Numbered from the stretch's first letter, positions 27,006-36,295 are shown. The stretch: 64,000 bases of DNA from Methylacidiphilales bacterium (GCA_021272165.1 JAJSLK010000014.1:118411-182410), one strand, 5' to 3'. The notes: generated from the letters alone by a model not told the origin. A program made the numbers and translations.

Positions 27006-27473
27006 TGACACGAGTCAACTTCAATATACGATGCCATATCAATTACCAATGACTTCCATAGCGTTGTTGACAGAATGTACGCGGACTGAGTCAACACTTC
27101 TTACTTGGTCCAGTTCACAGGGTAATCAGGTAGGTTGAATGTCAGTGGGTTGCGTGATTACTTCGCGCAACATCCGGTATGACAAATCGAGTCTATGCGA
27201 CCCTTTGGAGCTATCCTGCCCATGCCCAGCAATCGACGTCTTTCGTCGCTCTCAATCAATCCTCGTGAGAATAGAGGGAGTCTAGGATGTGGGTTCAGTA
27301 CGAGGGATGGTTGTCTCACCCGTCCCACCCCTCAGTGGGCTATCCGGGGTCTGACCGGGTGGCCTCTGTCAATATGAGGTCTATAAAAAATTCATGAATT
27401 TGGGTCGTGATACGAAGGTACCTTCCTGCGGCATCCTGTCCGGGCGTTCGCTGGCGCATGTCGGTCATCGCTC
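27006..27473. other. Gene-free region before the iteron-like array
   Basis: 468 bp with no credible gene. An AT-rich patch with the palindrome ttcatgaa lies near 27380-27400, next to the repeat array, as is common at replication origins. Nothing else seen. Confidence 0.4.
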
Positions 27474-27587
27474 GGGACAGCTTGTTGTCCCGTCCCGCAT
27501 CCCTTTAGGGAGTGCGGGACACGGGACAAATAGAGCAAGCGTCCCTTGTTCCGTCCCGTAGATTGTCCCTCGGGACAAAAGCGGGAC
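27474..27587. repeat. GGGAC/GTCCC iteron-like array with hairpin (candidate origin)
   Basis: Ten copies of GGGAC or its complement GTCCC in 114 bp: 27474, 27487, 27492, 27516, 27523, 27541, 27553, 27565, 27572 and 27583. The middle forms a strong hairpin: gtcccgca+tccct (27492-27504) pairs with aggga+tgcgggac (27507-27520, one bulged G), extended by outer ttgtccc/gggacaa. It lies just downstream of the RepA-like and primase genes, so it is a candidate replication origin of element B. Confidence 0.65.
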
Positions 27588-27605
27588 AATTCAAATGTAA
27601 GTGCT

Positions 27606-28685
27606 TCACTTCGCATGATATATCCCCTTATGAATAGCCACTAAATTTGCCTTTGGTTTGGCCAGCCTTTCGGCGTTCTCATAAGCCTTGGAACGCGACC
27701 AAACACCTTTTGCGTCGATTGCCTTCACCCAAGACGCTAAATCCATTGGCTGATCGCGTAGGATTTGAAGCGCGGCGGAGTCCTTGGACTGTCCGCCCGT
27801 TTTACTGGCAATGCCCATTTCCTCTTTCCATTCGTCCATGTCGAAACGGGCGTCCACGCGGTAAATGAAGTCCTCGCCAAGATCGGCGGCAAATGGTTTG
27901 AACTCCGGGCCGTTGTTGTTTTTCCCGCAGAAGAAAATCAGCTTCCCGTTGTCGTCTTCCTCGGCTGGAACAATATTGATCGCCGCACGGCAAAACGAAT
28001 GGAGCACTTTGGAATTGCGCCCGAAAGACGCTCTATCCATGCCGCTCGCTTTTGCCGCTCCGCTCTTGCCTGTCAACGCATGGTGAACGATGACCACGGC
28101 TCGCTTAGGGTTGAGTTTGCGGGACAATCGGCAAAGCGTGCGAAGCAAATTAGCCATGACCTTATCAGTATTCAGGTCATCCCATGTGGTGTCTTTCAGC
28201 GGGTCCCAAACAACGACATCGGGACTCACTTCCGCGATTAGCTTTTCGAGACGGGCAATGGCTTCGAGGTCTTCGATCTGTAGCAGGGAATCTTCCTCTT
28301 TTTCTATTGTGTGAATGACAAGATTTGCCTCCACTAACGGCCAGTCTTTGCCGCACCATTGCTGAAGCCTGATAAAATCATCCTGCAAGCGGCGGTTGCT
28401 GTTTTCCGTCTGAATGATGAGCCATTTGCGCGGCTTGCCGTGCGTCTGCAAATTAAGAAAAGGCCGTCCCATGATTTGAGCGGCGGCCATCTGTAACGTG
28501 ATCCGACTTTTGCCAAGTCCGCCCACGCCTAAAACCGATAGCGTCTCACCCTCTGATAAAATTCTCTCACCTAGAATCCGGTCGCCGTCGTCGAATTGCA
28601 TGGCCAAGATTTCGGCTGGCGTGCGATAGGTGAGCTTTTCAAGCGTAGGCTCTGCTAGCTCGGTTTCGAGATGTTCGAGGTTCAT
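27606..28685 (-). CDS. RepA-like AAA ATPase (AAA_25)
   Basis: 359 aa with the P-loop GVGGLGKS (TLSVLGVGGLGKSRITLQ), then KWLIIQTENS, Walker B-like PDVVVWDPLKD and KRAVVIVHHALTGKSGAAKASG. This is the RecA-fold of plasmid RepA/hexameric helicase-like proteins. It overlaps the primase-like gene by 4 bp (ATGA), so the two are coupled. It probably loads or acts as the replicative helicase of the element. Confidence 0.8.
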   Translation of the reverse strand: MNLEHLETELAEPTLEKLTYRTPAEILAMQFDDGDRILGERILSEGETLSVLGVGGLGKSRITLQMAAAQIMGRPFLNLQTHGKPRKWLIIQTENSNRRLQDDFIRLQQWCGKDWPLVEANLVIHTIEKEEDSLLQIEDLEAIARLEKLIAEVSPDVVVWDPLKDTTWDDLNTDKVMANLLRTLCRLSRKLNPKRAVVIVHHALTGKSGAAKASGMDRASFGRNSKVLHSFCRAAINIVPAEEDDNGKLIFFCGKNNNGPEFKPFAADLGEDFIYRVDARFDMDEWKEEMGIASKTGGQSKDSAALQILRDQPMDLASWVKAIDAKGVWSRSKAYENAERLAKPKANLVAIHKGIYHAK

Positions 28686-29632
28686 TTATTTTCTTTAAAA
28701 ATCGATAAGGCTTCACTCGCGTCCGGGTTCAAGTAGACGAGCCGTTGCAACTCCTCGCCACGGGTTGCACCCGGAAGCCTCGACATGCGGCTAGGGTTGC
28801 CGGTGGACTGGTCGAATCCCAGCGGACGCAACAATGCGAGCATCCGGCCAACATCCCGGCGATACTCGACAACATCGACCGCATCGACCCGGACAAGCGC
28901 ATGGTAGGATTTACCGCCAGAGAAAATTATTGCCGCAACGGGCAACGGTAACCGGGCGATTACTGAAAGTTGTAATTCCAGCGGGAGAATATCGGACTCG
29001 ACCAGCGCGAAGCGGTGCGCGGTTACATCCGAATCACAGATAGCGCCATCCTTCCCGCTTCCCGTTTCAGTTACAGGATTAGGCCGGAACATGCAACCGA
29101 TGCTCCCGGACGGTGCGCCATGATCGCGGACATGCGTCATCCATTGATCGCGACTCTTGGTAATTCCCGCGCCATGCTCCGGGCAGACATTAACCAGGTC
29201 TTCGCCGTGAAACAGACCGGCAAAGAGAGGGAGAGAATCGAAAGCGGGGTCTTCCAGCGGCCTCCAGGGCGAGGCGTGCCACAAGTCCGCCTCGTCGCAT
29301 CGGAAACCCTTTAAAAATCTCCCCACGGCGGCGGTGGCGCTTTCCTTGGTCACTGGCAAAGTGGGACGGGATGCCGACGCATTGTGGTAGCGGTTGCCGT
29401 ATCCGCTCGGCTTTGGACTTTTTCCGATTGCCCATTTGATAACGCCAAAGATTTCGGCATCGGTAACCGTGTGATCGTACTGCCCGCGAAGCTCCGCAAA
29501 GACGGCCTCCGGCGAAAGCCCATTGCCAATGAGAGGCAAAACAACTTTGACCATCTGGGCATGACGGCTACCGGGTGCGGCGGGGCTGACGAGTTCCGCA
29601 CGGGTGCGCGGTGGGATGAAAGGCGATTTCAT
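28682..29632 (-). CDS. Primase-like replication protein
   Basis: 316 aa. The C-terminal half contains AAIIFSGGKSYHALVRVDA, YRRDVGRMLALLRPLGFDQ and SRMSRLPGATR, which fits the C-terminal part of archaeo-eukaryotic-type (RepB-like) primase domains found in mobile elements. The acidic pair earlier (FALVESDILPLELQ) is a candidate metal site. It overlaps the genes on either side by 4 bp each. The family assignment is by motif, not search. Confidence 0.6.
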   Translation of the reverse strand: MKSPFIPPRTRAELVSPAAPGSRHAQMVKVVLPLIGNGLSPEAVFAELRGQYDHTVTDAEIFGVIKWAIGKSPKPSGYGNRYHNASASRPTLPVTKESATAAVGRFLKGFRCDEADLWHASPWRPLEDPAFDSLPLFAGLFHGEDLVNVCPEHGAGITKSRDQWMTHVRDHGAPSGSIGCMFRPNPVTETGSGKDGAICDSDVTAHRFALVESDILPLELQLSVIARLPLPVAAIIFSGGKSYHALVRVDAVDVVEYRRDVGRMLALLRPLGFDQSTGNPSRMSRLPGATRGEELQRLVYLNPDASEALSIFKENK

Positions 29633-29958
29633 TCCTCGCCCTCTTCATGTTCGCCGTGCCATGCCGTAATCAATTCGCGCAACTCACCGAGGCGGCGGTA
29701 AAAAATCCGATTGCTGCATTTCGAGCATTCCGCAATTTCGACAATCGCGCGTTTATCGAAAAATACCGCATGAAGAGCGGCCAAATTTGCGGCATCGCCC
29801 TCCGTCCACTTGAACGCTTCGAGCAAGACAAGAATTACAATCTGATGTCGTCGAGGCAGTGGCGGCTCTTCCCACGTCGGCGGCAACGTGACACGGTCTT
29901 GCCGGGCCGGTTCATCATTGCCAACATCCGCGAAAGCATATCCGCCGGGTGCTGGCAT
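29629..29958 (-). CDS. Hypothetical protein in the replication operon
   Basis: 109 aa from ATG 29958 (MPAPGGYAFADVGNDEPAR), chosen because it follows the HTH stop by 1 bp; the longer frame overlaps the HTH gene completely. The central helices and CSKCSNRIFYRRLGELREL suggest a possible single CxxC site. It ends in EHEEGEE. It overlaps the primase-like gene by ATGA. Unknown function. Confidence 0.6.
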   Translation of the reverse strand: MPAPGGYAFADVGNDEPARQDRVTLPPTWEEPPLPRRHQIVILVLLEAFKWTEGDAANLAALHAVFFDKRAIVEIAECSKCSNRIFYRRLGELRELITAWHGEHEEGEE

Positions 29959-29959
29959 C

Positions 29960-30172
29960 TTAATTGCCTCCCTTTTCCATGCGGGCAAGAGCGGCGGCGA
30001 TAGATTCGGGCCGGTAGCGGATGCTCCTGCCGATTCTGATAAACGGCAGTTTCCCGGCGTTGCGCCAATCAATGACCGTCCGCACGCTGGCGCTGCACAA
30101 CTCGGCAACGTCTCTGTCCCGCAATAGTCGTGTGATTCTGTCGTTAGATATTCCCGTTTGCATGAGTCCCAC
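29960..30172 (-). CDS. AlpA/excisionase-like helix-turn-helix protein
   Basis: 70 aa. LLRDRDVAELCSASVRTVIDW is the DNA-reading helix pair and FIRIGRSIRYRPESIAAALA the wing. It is a second copy of the type found at 20454-20660. It heads the tightly coupled operon HTH-hypothetical-primase-ATPase, so it probably controls replication or excision of the element. Confidence 0.8.
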   Translation of the reverse strand: MGLMQTGISNDRITRLLRDRDVAELCSASVRTVIDWRNAGKLPFIRIGRSIRYRPESIAAALARMEKGGN

Positions 30173-30232
30173 GGTGAGACTTCCGCAAAAAGAATGTTTG
30201 CCCGACTCGACTGAAAGTCGGACAAGTAATTA

Positions 30233-30754
30233 TCATTTCCTGCCGCTTTGCTTCTTGCGCTCCGGTTTGGGGCCAGGCTTGGCCTTTATGAGTTTCAAGC
30301 CATAGCGCTTCACAATGCGCGAAAACGTGGATTCGGTGATTTCGGGATTTTGCTTTGAGGCCAAGTCTAAAAGCTTTTGATGGCTTCTTTCGCCGTATCC
30401 ATACGCGATAAGCACGGCGTTCTCCACAGTGTAAGTTGGGTCTTTTTTGTCTCGATCTCGATCCGCAATATCGGCTAGCTTACGAAGCGTTTCCGGCTGC
30501 CTTCTGACTCTCTCCCAAGAGGCAAAAAGGGAAAGGTGCCGTTCGGCAATTTTCTGCATTATATCTTTTTCAAACTGCTTAATACGATCAGGTGTTGCAA
30601 GCAACGGAGTGCATAAGAACAATCTTAACTCGCCGATAGCATCATCATAGTTGTCCAAAAGGGCAAGATGCTTTCCGGCCTCCCCGGCTGCGGCGGAACC
30701 ATAGATCGTTTCGTAAAAGGTTTTACGCTTTGACGCTCCTTGTCCCTTCTTCAC
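30233..30754 (-). CDS. Hypothetical helical protein next to the integrase
   Basis: 173 aa, basic, mostly helical. The C-terminus KRYGLKLIKAKPGPKPERKK looks like a nucleic-acid-binding tail, and an HTH-like segment NPEITESTFSRIVKRYGLK precedes it. It overlaps the integrase stop by 4 bp, so it is coupled to it. No family recognised. Confidence 0.6.
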   Translation of the reverse strand: MKKGQGASKRKTFYETIYGSAAAGEAGKHLALLDNYDDAIGELRLFLCTPLLATPDRIKQFEKDIMQKIAERHLSLFASWERVRRQPETLRKLADIADRDRDKKDPTYTVENAVLIAYGYGERSHQKLLDLASKQNPEITESTFSRIVKRYGLKLIKAKPGPKPERKKQSGRK

Positions 30755-31986
30755 GCTATCGCTCCCATTGGCACAACGTTCGCGGCAACCTTCGGCATAA
30801 TGGCAAACCAGAGCTTGCCTTCCTGCTCAGTGGCCACGGCGTCGTAATTCGAGCGGATCATCGCGGGCGAATTCCCGGCCTCGTAGGCGACCTTTACGAA
30901 GTCCTTTTCCGTCGCCACCCGGTAGGTAATGAAGCTGTGGCGCAACCCGTTTTTCTTCCACTTTACCTCTGTCGTGTCGCACACGTCTTTAACGCGGTGC
31001 TCCGGTTGATCTATGGGCAGGACGCGGCCTCGCTCGTCCTTCCAGTCTGCCAGCCATGCGGCGGCGGGTACGGTCAACGGCGCAATGCGGCGGCGGCGGG
31101 CCTCGCCACCCTTGGACACGTCCTCGCTTATCACGATGGAAGATTCCGCCCAGCGAATATCTTCCCATGAGAGCCGCAGAATTTCGGCGGTGCGAAGTCC
31201 GCAGAACCCGCCAAGCACGAACATGGGCCGGATAACTTTATCATCGGAAGAGAGAAGCTTCGCCATGTCCTGCGGACTGAAAAAGCTGATGGCCTTCCCC
31301 TTGGTCTTGGCTAATGCCGTGTGCTCGGCGGCGGTGCTCTTGTCCCTGTTCAAGTATCCGGCGGCCTTGGCGAAATTGAACAGGCTAACAATGACGTTGC
31401 GGTGATTGTTGCGGCTACGCGGTGCGAGTTTCAACCGGCGCAACCATGCGTCTAAATCGGAAGTCTGAACATCTGCTATCAGTGCCTTAAAATCGCGGGA
31501 GAATGCCCCGAGGCGCGTCTTTAGATCGTGAAGGTAAGCTTCACTCGCCCCGTCTCTCCGCTTCGCGGCAAGCATCTCCTGATAGACCTCCGCAATGGAT
31601 TTATCCGGCAACTTGGCGTTATGGGATTCGGCGTAAGTCTTCACGGCCTCGACAATCGGCACGTTGAACGCTTTCGCCTTCACATATTCCGCCACGGCGA
31701 CATTCAACGGCACGTCCAGCGGCCTAAGCTGGCGCATGGCAGAAAGGTAGCTGTCGCGATCCGCGCCAGACAATTCCAGCGCCGCTCCCCTGCCCGCGTT
31801 CAATTTATCGGCGGTGTCTTTGGCTTCGCGGTGTGCTTCCGCAAAGTCGGCAAACTGGCGAATCTTTCGCTCTGGGCCATCGTAGTAGGCCAGGGTGTAC
31901 CGTTCGCGCTCCGGCGTGGACACGTTGTAAATCTTCACTCGAACGGCCCCGGCCTTCACTTCCAGCGGAAACTTCGGCTTTTTCAT
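30751..31986 (-). CDS. Tyrosine recombinase, integrase of element B
   Basis: 411 aa. The N-terminal part has a SAM-like core-binding domain (residues about 115-215). The catalytic domain has Arg in GGFCGLRTAEILRLSW, NGLRHSFITYRV at the HxxR box (His replaced by Asn), AGNSPAMI at the second His box (Asn), and the nucleophile in RSNYDAV. Such Asn variants occur in integrases that I associate with Verrucomicrobia. It lies at the distal end of element B beside att copy 2. Its start codon overlaps an atggttaca repeat. Confidence 0.88.
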   Translation of the reverse strand: MKKPKFPLEVKAGAVRVKIYNVSTPERERYTLAYYDGPERKIRQFADFAEAHREAKDTADKLNAGRGAALELSGADRDSYLSAMRQLRPLDVPLNVAVAEYVKAKAFNVPIVEAVKTYAESHNAKLPDKSIAEVYQEMLAAKRRDGASEAYLHDLKTRLGAFSRDFKALIADVQTSDLDAWLRRLKLAPRSRNNHRNVIVSLFNFAKAAGYLNRDKSTAAEHTALAKTKGKAISFFSPQDMAKLLSSDDKVIRPMFVLGGFCGLRTAEILRLSWEDIRWAESSIVISEDVSKGGEARRRRIAPLTVPAAAWLADWKDERGRVLPIDQPEHRVKDVCDTTEVKWKKNGLRHSFITYRVATEKDFVKVAYEAGNSPAMIRSNYDAVATEQEGKLWFAIMPKVAANVVPMGAIA

Positions 31987-32002
31987 GGTTACAATGGTTA
32001 CA
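31985..32002 (+). repeat. Tandem atggttaca repeats beside the integrase
   Basis: Two abutting 9-bp copies (31985-31993, 31994-32002), one overlapping the integrase start codon. They match the atggttRcag pair near the left end (20360-20380). Probable recombinase-binding and autoregulatory sites. Confidence 0.5.
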
Positions 32003-32118
32003 CTCTATTTGCATGAAAAGCAAACTCTTTGCATGAACCGAGTTGTAGAGAACAAGCTGCTTTTACCTCTGATAAGAGGCGTAACGCGACTTTTACCGCA
32101 TTATTAAAAAGAGGGTTA

Positions 32119-32136
32119 GACTCCCACCCTGTCCGC
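32119..32136 (+). repeat. att copy 2, junction of elements B and C
   Basis: Exact 18-bp copy of the tRNA-Ser 3' end (gactcccaccctgtccgc) without a tRNA body. The integrase of B ends its control region on one side and the integrase of C begins 131 bp away on the other. Confidence 0.9.
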
Positions 32137-32267
32137 ACCTTCGGATGCCGTTTCCATGCAATGACTTGCATTGCTTTAAAAATCTGAAAGTGGCCCATTG
32201 TCAGTAAAAAGAGCCAACGATAGAGTGGGTGTCGGTTCCTTCTTGCTGGGGTCTACCAAGAGGATTA

Positions 32268-33308
32268 ATGCATCGATTTCGCATGTTTCGTCGAGGTAAT
32301 GGCTGGTTTTACTCTGAGGATGTTCTGACCCGGCAACAGGTCAGTTTGCGTACAAAAAACCGAAAAGAGGCGCAAGTATTATTGTCAGTAAAAAACGAAA
32401 CTTACCGGGCACCAATGATGAATTTGATGCTGGCCAAGACCTATCTTCAGAAAACGCATCCCGAGCATATTTCCCGGACATGGGGAGAGGTACTCGATCG
32501 CTTGATTGAAGGATTGGAAGAAGGAGTACCACGACAACAATGGGAAAAAGTTAGAAACAGCCAGCCTTTTGCCCGCCTTCGCTCCAAAGCTTTGTTTTAT
32601 ACGGAGGACATTCACTTCTGGCGGGTTCTTCACCACCCTCGCGCAACCGCCGCCACCCAACAATGGCTTCGTCGACTTCGGAACTATGCGATGGATATGG
32701 GTTGGTTGCTTCATCGGGTTCTTTCAAAGAAAGCATGGCCCAAAATTAAACCGAGACTTCGGCGCGCCATTACATCGGAAGAACATCGAAGAATTATGGC
32801 CAAGGAACCTGACCTTGAACGCCGACAGTATTATCAAATGCTTTGGTTTTCAGGTGGTGCTCAGACGGATGTGGCCCAGCTTCATTCGGATTGCCTCGAT
32901 AAAGCAACTCAAACGATCTGCTACCAAAGAAAGAAAATGAGAAATCGTAACAAGGGGCACTGTCGCATTCCCATCGGCCAGGAGATTCAGGCGCTTTTGG
33001 ATCAACTGCCCGCAGAAGGTTGGTTTTTCCCAACCATTCGCCTGGAAGGTTCCAGTCAAAGGGCAAATAAATTTAGAAAATTATGTTTCCGGTTGAGTAT
33101 CGAAGACGTGACCTTGCATTCTTATCGTTATGCCCTGGCTGAACGTGCCTTCTGGTCGGGAATGTCCGAAAAGGAAGCCATGATCTATCTAGGTCACAAA
33201 AACCGGAACCGGCATTATGCTTATGCCAAGAATGCATCGACCGTAGCGCTTCCGCTTTCCTATTATGAAAAGCGAAAGGCTAAGGCACTTCTGGCTATTC
33301 AAGAATAA
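32268..33308 (+). CDS. Tyrosine recombinase, integrase of element C
   Basis: 346 aa from ATG 32268, which has agagga just upstream; the open frame starts at a GTG at 32229. Catalytic boxes: HSYRYALAERAFWSG (HxxR), YLGHKNRNRHYAYAK (second His and nucleophile Tyr). The first box reads LWFSGGAQTDVAQL, with Gln where the catalytic Arg I is expected. The basic N-terminus (MHRFRMFRRGNGWFYSED) resembles an arm-binding domain. It sits 131 bp from att copy 2 and reads into the element. Confidence 0.85.
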   Translation: MHRFRMFRRGNGWFYSEDVLTRQQVSLRTKNRKEAQVLLSVKNETYRAPMMNLMLAKTYLQKTHPEHISRTWGEVLDRLIEGLEEGVPRQQWEKVRNSQPFARLRSKALFYTEDIHFWRVLHHPRATAATQQWLRRLRNYAMDMGWLLHRVLSKKAWPKIKPRLRRAITSEEHRRIMAKEPDLERRQYYQMLWFSGGAQTDVAQLHSDCLDKATQTICYQRKKMRNRNKGHCRIPIGQEIQALLDQLPAEGWFFPTIRLEGSSQRANKFRKLCFRLSIEDVTLHSYRYALAERAFWSGMSEKEAMIYLGHKNRNRHYAYAKNASTVALPLSYYEKRKAKALLAIQE

Positions 33309-33417
33309 GAAATCGCAGAAGTCCGACTATCTTGCCCACGGATAATCCCAATCCACCGGTGCTTGAATTGAACGAGTGGCTGCGGACAAAAGAATGACCT
33401 CACCGTGTCATCGTCGC

Positions 33418-36033
33418 CTAACTTTGATCACGGCGCTTCTCGGTAACCTTCATTCGCGCTTCGATTCTGCTGTGTGTTGATCGAAAATGGTTGATGTCGG
33501 CCGCGAAGTCATCTGGTTGTGGCGCGGGGGGAGGTGCTTCTTCCGGAACGTCATGGGTGTACATGGAACACTTCGTCATGCCAGCCTCTACGTCCTTGAC
33601 GTCCTGGTCTTCAACTTCAGCCAGACGCAGCTTTTTGGTTTCGACGCTATTACGGAACCGGCGCACCGTGTCCCCGAACAGGCATTCCTCAATCAAACGT
33701 TCCCATGCGTCGCGAAGTTTACGATAACCATCGCGAACGAGCGTCTCATACTTGTCGGGGTCTTTGTCGACCTCCAGCGTCTTTTTCGCTCTGGTGGCGA
33801 GCTGATCCAGATCGTTGATTCGGGCGCCGATTTTCCCGCCTTCGTGAGGCAAGCCATCAGCAACGACGCCTTTGTTCGGACCGACCGAGTAAACACGGCA
33901 AGCTTTAGATTTGGCACCGGACTTCTTCGCCGCTTCGATCAGATCCCAGGCAAAAGAAAGTTCGTGGGTAAAGACGACGACCTGTCTTTTTCGAGCCTCA
34001 GTCGCTAAGCGTTTGGCCACTAGTTCGCGTCGGTAGTTATCCATCGATGACACGGGATCATCGAGCACGATCGAGGTTTTTTGAGAGACCAGATTGGTCT
34101 CGGCCAAGAAGCACGCAATGGCGATGGCGCGTTGTTCGCCTTCGCTTAAAATGTCCGAAACCTTGGCCTTCCCCTGGGGCTTGCGCACGTTGAGCTTGAT
34201 CTGCTGCATTCCTTGCCCCTTTTGCCCGCGCAATCCGATTTCGAGCTTGAGGCTGCCGATCTTGAGGTATTGCAATTCGGCATTCAGCGAGGTGTTCAGT
34301 CCACTCGTGATAGCCAACTCGGTAAGTTCTGTGCTCTTCCGCGTAATGACGTTCGTGTTTGTCTGTTTCAAAGCGGCGTCCAGTTTTACCTGAAGGCTCA
34401 ATGAGTCTATGGCCTGTGTCACCAAAGGCAGCATGTCGGCAAGCTTGGTACGGGCCGAGAGTTCGTTGAATCGCTGGACAAACTGCTTTCGAGCCTCGGC
34501 TTGCGCGGCTTTATCGAAATTGAGGGCCTGCTCGTCAAGTTTGCGGCTTAGCTCATGGAAACGCTCGAAAGGACCTGGCGGAAGTCCGATTGGGATCAGG
34601 ACATCTCGACTTTTGAACTGCTCGATGAGCTTTGTGCGGCGTGATTCTAAAGCATCCACGAAACCGCGAAAGCATTCTTTGAGACCTGAATCGAGATCTT
34701 CGGCTTCGTCGAGTATCGTCTGATCGGAAGGCAGCCGGGCGGGAGCGGCGTCCTCGGTGGCCTTGTATAGCGCGGCGACCGTGTTTCTGGTTGTCTCGCG
34801 CTTTTTTTGGGCATCCGCCCGGATGAAATCAACAAATCGCTTCAACCGGGTCTTGGCCTCATCGCTCAGCGGCTGCTGGCAGAGAACACAACGGACATCA
34901 GCTCTTTCGACCGGGAAATCCTCGCCCGGATAGGCCTGCTGCGCAAAGGCGATGGCGGATGCGAGCAGGTCGCGCCAAGGATCATTCCCGGTGCCAGTGA
35001 GAATGGTGCCGTCCTCGCTCAAGTCCTGCGAGGCCAGCCGGGAGGCTTCGTCTGCGGTCTTGTACGCCGCCATGGCGCTCCGAAGGGCTTCGACTTTTTG
35101 ATCCGAAAGTTTCTCTTTCACTGAATCCAATTCGTCACGGACGACCTTCAGACGTTGCACCAAGCGACGGAGCGCGGCAGACTTTCTGACGGGATCGTTG
35201 GCAAGCTGTTCGTCGAGCGTTATAAGTTCTTCCTTTTCCCGGTCCGTGAGAGTCGCTAATTCTTGAGCCGCCTGCCTGTTAGATTTGGCGGAGAGTGACT
35301 GAATATAGCCTCCCACGGCGGTCTCCCCGCGCAACGGATCGAGGACGGACAGGTCAAAGCGATTGTCCGTCTGCTTAGTTTCCAGTCTGCGTTTCACCTC
35401 CTGGCAAGCGCGGGCCATCTCGCGCAGAACGTCTACTCCATATACGACGATGTTGACCTCCTGTTCGTCATCCACAAAAAGCCGAGCACATCGCCCGTCA
35501 AAAATGACGATCTTGGAGAGATCGTCGTGCTTCGATTGCCCATCAATCCATTGTTTTTCAACCATTCCGGACGGCGATTTCCAAGCGAGCTTTGCCTGCG
35601 GTACTCCCGTTTGGCCGTCGACAAACATATTCGGAAGAATGGGCTCTTGGTCACGAGAGCGGCAGGCTCTTTTGAGGATGCGAACGAATCCCGATTTTCC
35701 GGCACCGTTTTGGCCCCATATCACAGTGAGACCCTCTTCTGCACAGAGGAGTGATGCTTTTTCATCGAGGGCATTAACCTGAACGGGCTCGCGGATCGCC
35801 GTTAAGGCGACGGAATCGCCTGGATCGAGCCGCACAGGAATCATCTCCGCATCGAGTCGTATCGGTTCGCGCTTTGAAGGATCGGGAACCCCGACTGAGG
35901 CAAGCAAGATGGCCGTCAAGTCTTCATGATCCGAGGCATCGAGCGTTCCCCTGAGAACTGCGCGTCGCGCCATGTCGGAAAGCCAAGGAGCCAAATCCTT
36001 TGACCATTCCGCCAATTCGGGGAGAGCATTCAT
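33418..36033 (-). CDS. RloC/PrrC-like AAA_13 ATPase, putative anticodon nuclease
   Basis: 871 aa. P-loop GQNGAGKS (107-114), a long coiled coil (about 240-420 and 490-570) with a zinc-hook-like CVLC (Cys382, Cys385), an ABC signature LSEGE (629-633), Walker B IVLDDPVSSMD and His690. This is the Rad50-like layout of RloC. The C-terminal domain contains RNSVE (Arg794-x3-Glu798) and His827, a spacing close to the Arg-Glu-His triad of the PrrC/RloC tRNA anticodon nucleases. I infer an abortive-infection tRNase. Other AAA_13 ATPases would share the ATPase part. Confidence 0.65.
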   Translation of the reverse strand: MNALPELAEWSKDLAPWLSDMARRAVLRGTLDASDHEDLTAILLASVGVPDPSKREPIRLDAEMIPVRLDPGDSVALTAIREPVQVNALDEKASLLCAEEGLTVIWGQNGAGKSGFVRILKRACRSRDQEPILPNMFVDGQTGVPQAKLAWKSPSGMVEKQWIDGQSKHDDLSKIVIFDGRCARLFVDDEQEVNIVVYGVDVLREMARACQEVKRRLETKQTDNRFDLSVLDPLRGETAVGGYIQSLSAKSNRQAAQELATLTDREKEELITLDEQLANDPVRKSAALRRLVQRLKVVRDELDSVKEKLSDQKVEALRSAMAAYKTADEASRLASQDLSEDGTILTGTGNDPWRDLLASAIAFAQQAYPGEDFPVERADVRCVLCQQPLSDEAKTRLKRFVDFIRADAQKKRETTRNTVAALYKATEDAAPARLPSDQTILDEAEDLDSGLKECFRGFVDALESRRTKLIEQFKSRDVLIPIGLPPGPFERFHELSRKLDEQALNFDKAAQAEARKQFVQRFNELSARTKLADMLPLVTQAIDSLSLQVKLDAALKQTNTNVITRKSTELTELAITSGLNTSLNAELQYLKIGSLKLEIGLRGQKGQGMQQIKLNVRKPQGKAKVSDILSEGEQRAIAIACFLAETNLVSQKTSIVLDDPVSSMDNYRRELVAKRLATEARKRQVVVFTHELSFAWDLIEAAKKSGAKSKACRVYSVGPNKGVVADGLPHEGGKIGARINDLDQLATRAKKTLEVDKDPDKYETLVRDGYRKLRDAWERLIEECLFGDTVRRFRNSVETKKLRLAEVEDQDVKDVEAGMTKCSMYTHDVPEEAPPPAPQPDDFAADINHFRSTHSRIEARMKVTEKRRDQS

Positions 36034-36295
36034 GAAATCGCAATTCGGTTCACACTTCTTGATGGCTTTGAGCCGCCGAGGAAAGACTGGGAGGGCAGCA
36101 GGCTATGGAATCGCACGAACCTTGACGATTTCGCCTATGACGATATTGCGCAAAGGATAGAGACAATACAGCGAAAATTTTCAAACGACAAATGTTGTAA
36201 GTGTCGATGAATCGGCGAAGGTGAGTGACGGCGGTGAGTTAAGTGGAGTTTTGGAGTGGAAAAGGTATCAGCTTTGCCGATCCGAAGGTGGAGGC
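36034..36295. other. Divergent intergenic region
   Basis: The start of the 316-bp control region between the RloC-like gene (leftward) and the AbiE operon (rightward). The leftward promoter is not convincingly visible. No ORF. Confidence 0.4.

Larger units (their letters stand above)
20315..32136. mobile_element. Integrative element B in tRNA-Ser
   Basis: About 11.8 kb between att copies 1 and 2. It contains an integrase at the distal end reading inward, two AlpA-like HTH genes, a primase-like and RepA-like pair with an iteron-like array, a Panacea toxin-antitoxin pair and cargo genes. No capsid, tail or conjugation genes are seen. It fits a replicating integrative or phage-satellite-like element. 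Confidence 0.85.

Noticed and set aside
27474..27587. Short regular repeats as a CRISPR array
   Set aside because: The units are 5 bp in both orientations with irregular gaps and there are no cas genes; no CRISPR array was found anywhere in the window.
32197..32394. Direct repeat attgtcagtaaaaa (32197 and 32381)
   Set aside because: The second copy is inside the integrase coding frame and there is no counterpart at the other end, so an arm-site role is not supported.
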